A stretch of 64,000 nt of DNA from Pseudomonas sp. SG20056 (lineage in GTDB: Bacteria; Pseudomonadota; Gammaproteobacteria; Pseudomonadales; Pseudomonadaceae). The notes beneath the pieces are model-generated. The model did not search any database. It had not been told where the DNA came from and was given only the letters and a program-made list of their open reading frames with translations. The translations under genes and the position numbers were made by a program. Below are positions 46,455 to 55,035 of this stretch, one piece after another (the first letter of the stretch is position 1; every line of letters starts with the position of its first letter). The stretch spans positions 1,178,001 through 1,242,000 of the forward strand of contig NZ_CP134499.1 of assembly GCF_031764535.1 (NCBI RefSeq). The letters run 5' to 3'.

Positions 46455-47828
46455 ATGCTCAATCCGCGAGACGTGAAGACCGTTCAGGATGCCAAGCGCA
46501 TTGTCGAAGAGCGCGGCCTTAGCCATATCAAGGTCGGGGTGTTCGATAACGATGGCGTGATGCGCGGCAAATACCTCAGCCGCAGCAAGTTCTTCTCTGC
46601 CCTCGACAGCGGCTTTGCCTTCTGCGATGTGGTGCTCGGCTGGGACGTGAAGGACCAGCTCTATGACAACGCTCAATACACCGGCTGGCACACCGGCTAC
46701 CCGGATGCGCCAGTGCGGGTGCTGCCGCATACCTGCCGTGAATTACCCTTCGAGAACGGCATGCTGCTGTTTATCTGTGAGTTTGCCGAGGCAGCGGAAA
46801 AGGTTTGCCCTCGCGGCACCCTGCGGCGGGTGATTGAGCGCTGCAAAGCCATGGGGTTCGATGCCTTTGCTGCGCTGGAATATGAGTTCTTCATGTTCGA
46901 TGAAACCCCGGAGTCGGCCCGCGAGAAGGGTTTTCGTAATCTCAAACCCTTTACCCCGGACTGGTTTGGCTACTCGATGATCCGCAACTCGGTGCACGCT
47001 GAGCTGTACCACGAGATTCTGGAAATGGCCGAACGCATGGACTTCCCCATCGAAGGCCTGCACACCGAAACCGGCCCAGGCGTGCTGGAGGCGGCGATTG
47101 CCTATGACCGCGCGGAAGCTGCCGCCGACAAGGGCGCGCTGTTCAAAACCTTTATGAAGGTGCTGGCCCAGCGCAACGGACTGATGGCCACCTTTATGGC
47201 CAAGTGGTCGGGCAAATATCCGGGGCAGAGCGGGCATATCCATGTGTCGTTGCGTGATCTGGCCAGCGGCAAGTCGGCGTTCTATGACCCGAGCCAGGCG
47301 CACAATATGAGCAAAATTCAGCGCCACTTCCTTGCCGGCCAGCAGCGCCTGATGCCGGAGTTCCTCTGCATGGTGGCGCCAACGCTGAACAGCTACCGCC
47401 GGCTGATTCCCGGCTTCTGGGCGCCCACCGATGCCACCTGGGGTGTGGAGAACCGCACCGCTGCGCTGCGCGTCATTCCAGGCAGCGACAAATCCCAACG
47501 TCAGGAATATCGCCTGGGCGCGGCCGACGGCAATCCGTTTCTGGCCCTGTCGGTGGCGCTTGGCTCCGGTCTGTATGGCGTGATGCAGCAGTGGGAGCCG
47601 ACCGAGCCGGTGGTGGGTAATGCCTACGCGATGAAGCACCCCGAGGAGCTGGCCCTGCCGCGCACCCTGTGGGATGCCGCGCAACGGTTGAAGGCCTCGA
47701 CGGCGGCACGGGAGCTGTTTGGCGATGAGTTTGTCGAGCATTTCGCCGCCAGCCGTGAGTGGGAAGAGCGCGAATACCGCCGGCATGTCAGCGACTGGGA
47801 ACTGGATCGCTACTTCGAAATTATCTAG
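46455..47828 (+). CDS. Glutamine-synthetase-like gamma-glutamyl-amine ligase
   Basis: 457 residues. A GS fold with KWSGKYPGQSGHIHVSLRD (GS ammonia/ATP loop region) near residue 255, ENRTAALRVIPG near residue 335 and a catalytic ALEYEFFMFDE near residue 135. The family includes PuuA/PauA, IpuC and GlnA4-type enzymes that attach glutamate to an amine with ATP. The substrate cannot be named. Next to an aldehyde and an alcohol dehydrogenase, an amino-alcohol or polyamine is likely. It may be transcribed with the next two genes (39 and 8 bp gaps). Confidence 0.85.
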   Translation: MLNPRDVKTVQDAKRIVEERGLSHIKVGVFDNDGVMRGKYLSRSKFFSALDSGFAFCDVVLGWDVKDQLYDNAQYTGWHTGYPDAPVRVLPHTCRELPFENGMLLFICEFAEAAEKVCPRGTLRRVIERCKAMGFDAFAALEYEFFMFDETPESAREKGFRNLKPFTPDWFGYSMIRNSVHAELYHEILEMAERMDFPIEGLHTETGPGVLEAAIAYDRAEAAADKGALFKTFMKVLAQRNGLMATFMAKWSGKYPGQSGHIHVSLRDLASGKSAFYDPSQAHNMSKIQRHFLAGQQRLMPEFLCMVAPTLNSYRRLIPGFWAPTDATWGVENRTAALRVIPGSDKSQRQEYRLGAADGNPFLALSVALGSGLYGVMQQWEPTEPVVGNAYAMKHPEELALPRTLWDAAQRLKASTAARELFGDEFVEHFAASREWEEREYRRHVSDWELDRYFEII

Positions 47829-47867
47829 CGCGCGGCCCCGGCTGATTGGGCTTATGGAGTCTTTTCA

Positions 47868-49256
47868 ATGAGCAAACTGCAATGCATTTCCCCCATCGAC
47901 GGCTCGGTGTATGTCGAGCGCCATCTGGCCTCCAACCCTGAAATTCAGGCGGCTCTGGCCAAGGCCGAGTTGGCGCAGCAGGCCTGGAAAACCACCCCGC
48001 TGGCTGAACGTATCGCCATCGGCCGTAAGGCGATTGCTGTGTTCGCCGCCAAGGAAACCCAGCTGGCTGAAGAGCTGTGCTGGATGATGGGCCGGCCGAT
48101 CCGCTATGCCGCAGGCGAAGTGCGCGGTTTTGTCGAGCGTGCCAGCTATATGGCGGATATTGCCGAGAGCGCCCTGGCGGATATCCAGGTGCCGGATAAG
48201 CCCGGTTTTATCCGTTTTATCCGCCGTGAACCGCTGGGTGTGGCGCTGGTGATCGCACCCTGGAACTATCCCTACCTGACGGCGGTAAACGCGGTGATGC
48301 CGGCGCTGCTGGCCGGCAATGCGGTGCTGCTCAAGCATTCGGCGCAAACCCCGCTGTGCGCCGAGCGCATGGTCGAGGCCTTTAGCGAAGCTGGCTTGCC
48401 GGACGGAGTATTCCAGTACCTGCACTTGAGCCACGGCGAAACCGAGGCGCTGATCCAGGCGCCAACTATTGCCCATGTGGCCTTCACCGGTTCGGTACCC
48501 GGCGGCACCATGGTCGAGCGGGTGGCGGTGGGGCGCTTTCTCAGCATCGGCCTGGAGCTGGGCGGCAAGGATCCGGCCTATGTGCGCGCCGACGCTGACC
48601 TGGCCCATGCGGTGGAAACCACGATTGATGGGGCGTTCTTCAACTCCGGGCAATCCTGCTGCGGCATCGAGCGCATCTATGTGCACGAATCGCTGTATGA
48701 CGCCTTCGTCGAGCAGGCGGTGGCGCTGGTCAAGCAGTACAAGCTCGGCCGCTCCGATGACCCGGGCACCACGTTAGGCCCACTGGTGCGTGCCGAAGCG
48801 GCGGATTTCGTGCGGGGGCAGATTCACGATGCCATCGAGCAGGGCGCTACCGCGCACTTAGTGCCAGCCGACTTTGCCATGGACCATCCCGGTTCGCAGT
48901 ACCTGGCGCCGCAGGTGCTGACCAACGTGCATCACGGCATGCGGGTGATGACCGAAGAATCCTTCGGTCCGGTGGTGGGCATCCAGAAGGTCAAGGATGA
49001 CGAAGAAGCCCTGGCGCTGATGAACGACAGCGAGTTTGGCCTGACGGCCGCGATCTTCAGCCGTGACGTGGATGCCGCCATGGCCCTGGCCGAACGGGTG
49101 GAGGCGGGCACGGTGTTTCTCAATCGCTGTGATTACCTCGACCCGGCACTGGCCTGGACCGGGGTGAAGAACTCCGGGCGCGGCTGCACGCTGTCCAGCG
49201 TCGGCTTCGAGCATGTTACCCGGCCGAAATCCTTCCATTTCAAGACCCAGCTGTGA
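47868..49256 (+). CDS. Aldehyde dehydrogenase
   Basis: 462 residues. The catalytic Cys lies in NSGQSCCGIE near residue 263, the general base Glu in LELGGKDPAYV near residue 230; NAD binding GVALVIAPWNYP near residue 125. It oxidises an aldehyde to the acid. Together with the ligase before it and the alcohol dehydrogenase after it, it would oxidise a gamma-glutamyl-aminoaldehyde. Substrate is inferred. Confidence 0.92.
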   Translation: MSKLQCISPIDGSVYVERHLASNPEIQAALAKAELAQQAWKTTPLAERIAIGRKAIAVFAAKETQLAEELCWMMGRPIRYAAGEVRGFVERASYMADIAESALADIQVPDKPGFIRFIRREPLGVALVIAPWNYPYLTAVNAVMPALLAGNAVLLKHSAQTPLCAERMVEAFSEAGLPDGVFQYLHLSHGETEALIQAPTIAHVAFTGSVPGGTMVERVAVGRFLSIGLELGGKDPAYVRADADLAHAVETTIDGAFFNSGQSCCGIERIYVHESLYDAFVEQAVALVKQYKLGRSDDPGTTLGPLVRAEAADFVRGQIHDAIEQGATAHLVPADFAMDHPGSQYLAPQVLTNVHHGMRVMTEESFGPVVGIQKVKDDEEALALMNDSEFGLTAAIFSRDVDAAMALAERVEAGTVFLNRCDYLDPALAWTGVKNSGRGCTLSSVGFEHVTRPKSFHFKTQL

Positions 49257-49264
49257 GGCGCGCC

Positions 49265-50434
49265 ATGGACCTGAATCACTACCGCATGAACTGGAATTAC
49301 CCGACCTCGGTGCGCGTCGGCGTGGGCCGCATCAGCGAGCTGGCGGCGGCCTGCCGACAACTGGGCATGAGCGCACCGCTGCTGGTCACCGACCCTGGCC
49401 TTGCCGCACTGCCGATGATCGACCGTGCGCTGCTGCACTGTCGCGATGATGGCCTCAAGGCCGGGTTGTTCCATGGCATCAAGGGCAACCCCACCGGGCA
49501 GAACGTGATGGACGGGGTGGCCGCATTCAAGGCCGGCAAGCATGACGGGGTGATCGCCTTTGGCGGCGGCTCGGCGCTGGATGCCGGCAAGGCCATCGCC
49601 CTGATGGTCGGCCAGGAGCGGCCGTTGTGGGATTTCGAAGACATCGGCGACAACTGCAACCGCGTCAATGTTGCCGGCATGGCCCCGGTGGTGGCGGTGC
49701 CGACTACTGCCGGTACAGGCTCGGAAGTCGGCCGCGCCTCGGTGATCACCGATGATGCTGCGCATATCAAACGCATCATCTTCCACGCGCGCATGCTGCC
49801 GGCGCTGGTGATTCTCGACCCGGAACTGACCCTCGGCCTGCCAGCCAAGATCACTGCCGCCACTGGTATGGATGCGCTGTCACACAATCTGGAGGCCTTC
49901 TGCTCACCGCTGTTCCACCCCATGGCCGAGGGCATCGCCCTGGAAGGCATGCGCCTGGTGCAGGAGTATCTGCCGCGCGCAGTGGCGCAGGGCAGTGATG
50001 TGGAAGCGCGTTTGCAGATGCTGGTGGCGTCGAGCATGGGCGCGACCGCTTTCCAGCGCGGCCTGGGCGCCATGCACGCTTTGGCCCATCCGCTCGGCGC
50101 GCTGTACGACGTCCACCACGGCCTGCTCAATGCGGTGCTGATGCCCTATGTACTGGTGGCTAACCGAGAGCGCATCGAACCGCAGATGGAGAAAATGGCG
50201 CGCTACCTGAACCTGGCCAAGCCCGGTTTTACGGACGTACTTGAGTGGGTGATGGCGCTGCGTGAGCAGGTCGGCATCCCGCATAGCCTGGGCGAGATCG
50301 GCATTGATGATGCGCGCATCGAGCAGGTTGGGCAGATGGCCGAGGTCGATCCTTCTGCGGGCACCAACCCGATTGCCTTTACCGCTGCGCAATACAGTCA
50401 GTTGTTTGAGAAAGCCCTGCGCGGCACCCTCTAA
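49265..50434 (+). CDS. Iron-containing alcohol dehydrogenase
   Basis: The ATG at 49265 sits behind a GAGG-type RBS; 389 residues. GGGSALDAGKAIA near residue 100 binds NAD(P), and the iron ligands Asp/His are in GMDALSHNLEAFCSPLFHP near residue 203 and MHALAHPLGALYDVHHG near 275. It oxidises an alcohol to the aldehyde that the neighbouring dehydrogenase would use. The order ligase–ALDH–ADH suggests one pathway. Confidence 0.92.
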   Translation: MDLNHYRMNWNYPTSVRVGVGRISELAAACRQLGMSAPLLVTDPGLAALPMIDRALLHCRDDGLKAGLFHGIKGNPTGQNVMDGVAAFKAGKHDGVIAFGGGSALDAGKAIALMVGQERPLWDFEDIGDNCNRVNVAGMAPVVAVPTTAGTGSEVGRASVITDDAAHIKRIIFHARMLPALVILDPELTLGLPAKITAATGMDALSHNLEAFCSPLFHPMAEGIALEGMRLVQEYLPRAVAQGSDVEARLQMLVASSMGATAFQRGLGAMHALAHPLGALYDVHHGLLNAVLMPYVLVANRERIEPQMEKMARYLNLAKPGFTDVLEWVMALREQVGIPHSLGEIGIDDARIEQVGQMAEVDPSAGTNPIAFTAAQYSQLFEKALRGTL

Positions 50435-50447
50435 TCTCTAGCTTTAC

Positions 50448-50477
50448 CAGCGCTGCTCGCGTGGGCGAGCAGCGCTG
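50448..50477 (+). terminator. Strong hairpin after the alcohol dehydrogenase gene
   Basis: CAGCGCTGCTCGC (50448–50460), loop gtgg, GCGAGCAGCGCTG (50465–50477); a perfect 13-bp stem but no T-run, so perhaps Rho-dependent or only mRNA-stabilising. Confidence 0.5.
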
Positions 50478-50617
50478 TAGCGAACAGATACATGACCCGC
50501 CGGTTCTTCGCTTGCGCTGCCTGCGCGTGACTCCTTATATTCCCCCGGCATTTAAGCGCGCCCGGCTTGCGCCTGCCCGGCTGCAAGCAGGGCCTGTTAC
50601 CGCAATGGTGAGAGGCC

Positions 50618-51541
50618 ATGATCGAAATAAAAAACCTAACCAAGCGTTTTGCGCAGCACACGGCTGTTGACGACCTGTCCTTCAGTGTTAAGCCCGGTGA
50701 AGTACTGGGCTTTCTCGGCCCTAACGGTGCCGGCAAATCCACCACCATGAAGATGCTCACCGGCTTTCTCGCGCCGACCTCAGGCAGTGCCAGCATCCTC
50801 GGTTTCGATATCCAGAAAGACACCCTCAAGGCCCAGCGGCAGATCGGTTATCTGCCCGAAGGCGCGCCGTGCTACGGCGATATGACGGTGCGCAGCTTCC
50901 TCGAATTTATCGCCGAGGTGCGAGGTTTCAAGGGTGCCGAGAAACGTGAGCGGGTTGCCAAAGCAGTCGCTCAGGTCGAGTTGGACGCCGTGCTGGAACA
51001 GTCGATCGAAACCCTCTCGAAAGGCTTCAAGCGCCGCGTCGGTCTGGCCCAGGCGATTCTGCATGACCCCAAGGTGCTGATCCTCGATGAGCCCACCGAT
51101 GGCCTCGACCCGAATCAGAAGCATCAGGTACGCAAGCTTATCCAGAGCCTGGCACACGACAAGATCGTGATCATCTCCACCCATATCCTTGAGGAAGTCT
51201 CCGCTGTGTGCACCCGCGCGGTGGTGATCGCCCACGGCAAGCTGCTGGCCGATGGCACACCGCTGGAGCTGGAAAGCCGCTCGCGCTATCACCAGGCCGT
51301 TACCCTGGTGGCTGCCGAGCCGCTGGACCAGGCCGCACTGGCTGCGCTGCCGGGCGTGGCCGGGGTGGAAGAAAATGCCCTGGAGCACAGCCTGAGTATC
51401 CTGGCCAAACCGGGTGAAGTGATCTTCCCGCAGGTCAATGCGCTGATCGCCGAGCGCGGTTGGCAGGTCAAGGAATTGAATGTCGAACGCGGGCGGCTGG
51501 ACGAAGTGTTCCGCAGCCTGACCCGTGGGGAGGTGGTATGA
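50618..51541 (+). CDS. ABC transporter ATP-binding protein (GldA-like)
   Basis: 307 residues. Walker A LGPNGAGKSTTMKML near residue 34, signature LSKGFKRRVGLAQAIL near residue 135 and Walker B VLILDEPTDGLDP near residue 156; the C-terminal extension after 215 is typical of GldA/NatA-like exporters. It energises the permease encoded next and possibly the GldG-like protein. Overlaps the permease by 4 bp. Confidence 0.93.
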   Translation: MIEIKNLTKRFAQHTAVDDLSFSVKPGEVLGFLGPNGAGKSTTMKMLTGFLAPTSGSASILGFDIQKDTLKAQRQIGYLPEGAPCYGDMTVRSFLEFIAEVRGFKGAEKRERVAKAVAQVELDAVLEQSIETLSKGFKRRVGLAQAILHDPKVLILDEPTDGLDPNQKHQVRKLIQSLAHDKIVIISTHILEEVSAVCTRAVVIAHGKLLADGTPLELESRSRYHQAVTLVAAEPLDQAALAALPGVAGVEENALEHSLSILAKPGEVIFPQVNALIAERGWQVKELNVERGRLDEVFRSLTRGEVV

Positions 51542-52272
51542 GTCAGCTGTCGGTGGTCTTCAAACGCGAGCTGGCGAGCTACTTCGCCACGCCGCTGGCC
51601 TATGTATTTATCCTGATCTTCCTGGTGTTGTCCGGGGTTTTCACCTTCTACCTCGGTGGTTTCTTCGAGAGCGGCCAGGCCAACCTCGCGCCGTTCTTCA
51701 ACTTCCACCCCTGGCTGTACCTGTTTCTGGTGCCGGCGATTGCCATGCGCCTGTGGGCCGAAGAGCGCAAGAGCGGCACCATCGAGCTGCTGATGACCCT
51801 GCCGATCACCCGTTTCGATGCGGTTACCGGCAAGTTCCTCGCCGCCTGGGCCTTTGCCGGTCTGGCGCTGCTGCTGACCTTCCCGATGGTGATCACCGTC
51901 AATTACCTCGGTGAGCCGGATAACGGCGCGATCATCACCGGTTACATCGGCAGCTGGCTGCTGGCCGGCGCCTACCTGGCGATTGGTTCGTGCATGTCGG
52001 CACTGGCGAAGAACCAGGTGATCGCCTTTATCCTGGCCGTCAGCGTGTGCTTTCTGTTTATCGTCAGTGGCTTCCCCATGGTGCTCGACGGTTTCAGTGG
52101 CTGGGCGCCGCAATGGCTGGTGGATGCCGTGGCTTCGCTGAGCTTCCTGACCCGATTCGATGCGATCAGCAAGGGCGTGATCGACCTGCGCGACCTGCTG
52201 TATTTCCTCACCCTGATTGCCGCCTGGTTGGCAGCGACGGCGGTGGTAATCGACCTGAAGAAAGCTGACTGA
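51538..52272 (+). CDS. ABC transporter permease (GldF-like)
   Basis: The ATG at 51538 overlaps the ATPase gene; 244 residues with six helices. It belongs to the ABC-2 type GldF family. The ATPase–permease–GldG order is the same as in the gliding-motility ABC system, but in Pseudomonas the system has no known gliding role and may export a polymer or lipid. Confidence 0.9.
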   Translation: MSQLSVVFKRELASYFATPLAYVFILIFLVLSGVFTFYLGGFFESGQANLAPFFNFHPWLYLFLVPAIAMRLWAEERKSGTIELLMTLPITRFDAVTGKFLAAWAFAGLALLLTFPMVITVNYLGEPDNGAIITGYIGSWLLAGAYLAIGSCMSALAKNQVIAFILAVSVCFLFIVSGFPMVLDGFSGWAPQWLVDAVASLSFLTRFDAISKGVIDLRDLLYFLTLIAAWLAATAVVIDLKKAD

Positions 52273-52280
52273 GGCCGCCC

Positions 52281-54116
52281 ATGAAAAAGCTGATGGTTTC
52301 CAGCGCCGGGCTTGCACTCATTGCCCTGGCGTTTCTCGCCTTCAACCTGTTCTCCAGCGTCAGCCTTAGCGGCGTGCGTCTGGATCTGACCGAGCAGAAG
52401 CTCTACACCCTTTCCAGCGGCACCGAGCAGATTCTTGCCGAGTTGGACGAGCCGGTGGAGCTGAACTTCTTCTACTCCGACACCGCCACCAAGGACCTGC
52501 CCGCGCTGCGTACTTACTCCAAGCGCGTTGAGGAAATGCTCAAGGCCTACCAGCGTGAGGCGGATGGCAAACTCAAGCTGACGATCATCGACCCCGCACC
52601 GTTCTCCGAGGACGAAGACAAAGCCGCCGAGTTCGGCCTGCAAGGCATTCCGCTGCAGCAGGGCGGCGACTCGATCTACTTCGGCCTGGCCGGCAAAAAT
52701 GCCGAAGGCCAGACCCAGGTGATCCCGTTCTTCGCCCTGGATCAGGAAGAGTTCCTCGAATACGAACTCAGCCGTCTGGTGCAAAGCCTGGCCAAACCCG
52801 AGCGGCCGGTGGTCGGCGTGCTGTCTGGCTTGCAGGTCAACGGCGGTTTCGACATGGCCGCACGCCAGCCGACACCGGCCTGGATGCTGATCGAAGAAAT
52901 CCGTCAGCTGTTCCAGATCGAAAGCCTCAAGCGCGATGTCGACCTGATCCCGGAAAAGGTTTCGGTGCTGCTGCTGATTCATCCCAAGCAGCTGCCCGAG
53001 CAGACCCTGTATGCGATTGACCAGTTCGTCCTGCGTGGCGGCAAGTTGCTGACCTTCGTCGACCCGTTCAGCGAGGCCGATACCCAGGCTGAAATGCCTG
53101 GCGAGATGGTTATCGACAAAGCCTCCGACCTGCCCGCGCTGTTCAAGGCCTGGGGCCTGCGCATGGTGCCGGATCAGGTGCTGGGCGACGGCTCCTACGC
53201 CATGTCGGTGAGCATGGGTCAGGGCCAGCGCCCTGTGCGTCACGCCGCCTGGCTGAGCCTGCCGAAAAACGCCCTGGACAAGGACGACATCAGCACCGCC
53301 TCGCTGGAAACCATCACGGTGGCCACCGCCGGCATGCTGGAGCCGCTGAACGGTGCAAAAACCCAGTTCATCCCGCTGATTCGCAGCTCGCAGTACGCCA
53401 TGCCGTTTGATGTCAAACGCTTCGGCATGCTGGCCAATCCGGAAGAGCTGATCCGCGAACTCAAGCCCACCGGCGAGCGTTACACCCTGGCCGCGCGTAT
53501 CAGCGGCCCGGCGCAAACGGCTTTCCCGGAAGGGATCGAAGGGCAGAAGGATGGCCTCAAGCAGGCCGACAACATCAACGTGATCGTTGTTGCCGACACT
53601 GACATGCTCACCGACCGCATGTGGGTGCAGGTGCAGGACTTCTTCGGCCAGCGCATCCCGCAGCCGTGGGCGGATAACGCCGGTTTCGCGATCAACGCCC
53701 TGGACAACCTGGCTGGCTCCGAAGCGCTGATCAGCGTGCGCTCGCGCGGTCGCTTTACCCGGCCGTTCGAGGTGGTGGACGCGATTCAGCGTGAGGCTGA
53801 GGTCAAGTTCCGCGAGAAGGAACAGGCCCTGCAAACGCAACTGGCTGATACCGAGCAGAAGCTCGCCGCCCTGCAGCAGAGCGAGGACCCCAGCAAAGCC
53901 CTGGAGCTGACCCCGGAACAGCAGGCCGCTGTGCAGCAGTTTGTGCAGCAGAAGCTGGCGATCCGCAAGGAGCTGCGCGACGTGCGTTACCAGCTGAATG
54001 CCGATATCGAGGCCCTGGGCAGCACGCTCAAGTTCCTCAATATCGCCCTGGTGCCGCTGCTGCTGACCCTCGGCGTGCTGGCGCTGTGGTTGTGGCGTCG
54101 GCGCCGTCACGGCTGA
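52281..54116 (+). CDS. GldG-like ABC auxiliary protein
   Basis: 611 residues. An N-terminal membrane helix (about 6–26) is followed by the large periplasmic GldG domain (VGVLSGLQVNGGFD near 178, and VNFFYS-like region near 50), a coiled-coil of Glu/Gln/Leu repeats (about 500–580) and a C-terminal helix (about 585–605) with an Arg tail. In many Pseudomonas the next gene encodes a DUF4340 protein; I do not see it here. Confidence 0.87.
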   Translation: MKKLMVSSAGLALIALAFLAFNLFSSVSLSGVRLDLTEQKLYTLSSGTEQILAELDEPVELNFFYSDTATKDLPALRTYSKRVEEMLKAYQREADGKLKLTIIDPAPFSEDEDKAAEFGLQGIPLQQGGDSIYFGLAGKNAEGQTQVIPFFALDQEEFLEYELSRLVQSLAKPERPVVGVLSGLQVNGGFDMAARQPTPAWMLIEEIRQLFQIESLKRDVDLIPEKVSVLLLIHPKQLPEQTLYAIDQFVLRGGKLLTFVDPFSEADTQAEMPGEMVIDKASDLPALFKAWGLRMVPDQVLGDGSYAMSVSMGQGQRPVRHAAWLSLPKNALDKDDISTASLETITVATAGMLEPLNGAKTQFIPLIRSSQYAMPFDVKRFGMLANPEELIRELKPTGERYTLAARISGPAQTAFPEGIEGQKDGLKQADNINVIVVADTDMLTDRMWVQVQDFFGQRIPQPWADNAGFAINALDNLAGSEALISVRSRGRFTRPFEVVDAIQREAEVKFREKEQALQTQLADTEQKLAALQQSEDPSKALELTPEQQAAVQQFVQQKLAIRKELRDVRYQLNADIEALGSTLKFLNIALVPLLLTLGVLALWLWRRRRHG

Positions 54117-54131
54117 TCCCGCCTGTACCTG

Positions 54132-54158
54132 CAAAGGGCCGCTTGACGCGGCCCTTTG
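54132..54158 (+). terminator. Hairpin after the GldG-like gene
   Basis: CAAAGGGCCGC (54132–54142) and GCGGCCCTTTG (54148–54158), perfect 11-bp stem followed by TGTTTCTGT. Confidence 0.65.
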
Positions 54159-54263
54159 TGTTTCTGTCCTGTCGGTCAGATAATGCGTGCGCGCCAATGC
54201 GCCAAGCGGATCGCCGTGACCGATCTAAGCAGTCCTGTTAACTCAGTCTTGAGGATTAATTAG

Positions 54264-54452
54264 ATGCCTACCCTCCTGGTCAAAATATTCGAAGGCCGCA
54301 GTGATGAGATCAAACGCGAGTACGCCAAGGCCCTGACCGACGCGTCGACCAAAGTGCTCGGCTGCGATGCCAGCGCAGTGGATGTGATCTTCGAGGACGT
54401 GAAAAAAGGTGACTGGGCCACCGGTGGCGTGATGTGGTCTGAGCGCGACTAG
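54264..54452 (+). CDS. 4-oxalocrotonate tautomerase family protein
   Basis: 62 residues. Pro at position 2 becomes the N-terminal catalytic proline after Met removal (MPTLLVKIFEGRS), as in the tautomerase superfamily; the length is typical. The substrate in Pseudomonas is not known, and no degradation genes are next to it. Confidence 0.82.
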   Translation: MPTLLVKIFEGRSDEIKREYAKALTDASTKVLGCDASAVDVIFEDVKKGDWATGGVMWSERD

Positions 54453-54476
54453 CCGGCCATCACCTCGGCCCGTGGT

Positions 54477-54508
54477 GATGGGTTACGCCGCTGCGCGGCT
54501 AACCCATC
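54477..54508 (+). repeat. REP-like/terminator hairpin after the tautomerase gene
   Basis: GATGGGTT (54477–54484) and AACCCATC (54501–54508) with further pairs inside. I recall similar units as intergenic repeats in Pseudomonas. Confidence 0.45.
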
Positions 54509-54586
54509 CTAGGTCGATTGTTCTGCTCCGCGAATATCGCTGTATAGCTTGTCCTGTATGGCCTGCAGCCTTTCTGCAAAAAGTGC

Positions 54587-54614
54587 TTTTCAGTCATAAA
54601 CGCTGTTTTATACT
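54587..54614 (+). promoter_or_regulatory. Promoter of the cold-shock gene
   Basis: -35 TTTTCA (54587–54592) and -10 TATACT (54609–54614) with a 16-bp spacer; the 5' leader would be about 70 nt and structured (GGCC-rich hairpin). Such leaders regulate cold-shock proteins. Confidence 0.5.
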
Positions 54615-54690
54615 CGGCCTTCGGTGATGGCCGGGTATTCGCCTGCAGGCCGCGCCACACAATAAAAACTGCACGCTGGAGATACAGGTA

Positions 54691-54900
54691 ATGGCTGAGC
54701 GCGAGACAGGCACCGTCAAGTGGTTCAATGATTCCAAGGGTTATGGCTTTATTCAGCGCGAGAGCGGCGCGGACGTGTTCGTGCATTTCCGGGCGATCCG
54801 TGGCGAAGGCCATCGCACCCTGCTCGAAGGGCAGAAGGTCGAGTTTGCCGTGACCCAGGGGCAGAAGGGCTTGCAGGCTGACGACGTGTCCGCCGTTTAA
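54691..54900 (+). CDS. Cold-shock domain protein
   Basis: 69 residues. RNP1-like KGYGFIQRE near residue 17 and RNP2-like DVFVHFRAI near residue 30 are present, so this is a single-domain nucleic-acid chaperone of the CspA family. It binds single-stranded RNA or DNA. A terminator follows. Confidence 0.93.
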   Translation: MAERETGTVKWFNDSKGYGFIQRESGADVFVHFRAIRGEGHRTLLEGQKVEFAVTQGQKGLQADDVSAV

Positions 54901-54918
54901 GCCCACTGCCTCAGTAGA

Positions 54919-54943
54919 AAAGCCCATCGCCGATGGGCTTTTT
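54919..54943 (+). terminator. Terminator after the cold-shock gene
   Basis: AAAGCCCATCG c CGATGGGCTTT with five T; strong stem. Confidence 0.88.
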
Positions 54944-55035
54944 GCTTTCTGCCCTTCGGTCGTTTTCCCCCAGGCAAAAATGCGACAATCGCCGCCTTCC
55001 TGCTCTTCCCCTTGACCCCATCCCGCGATTACCCG

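Noticed and set aside
51972..54197. Long minus-strand open frame (741 codons) opposite the GldG-like gene
   Set aside because: It lies antisense to the ABC permease and GldG-like genes, which have clear domains and normal RBS spacing. GC-rich Pseudomonas DNA often gives long antisense frames.
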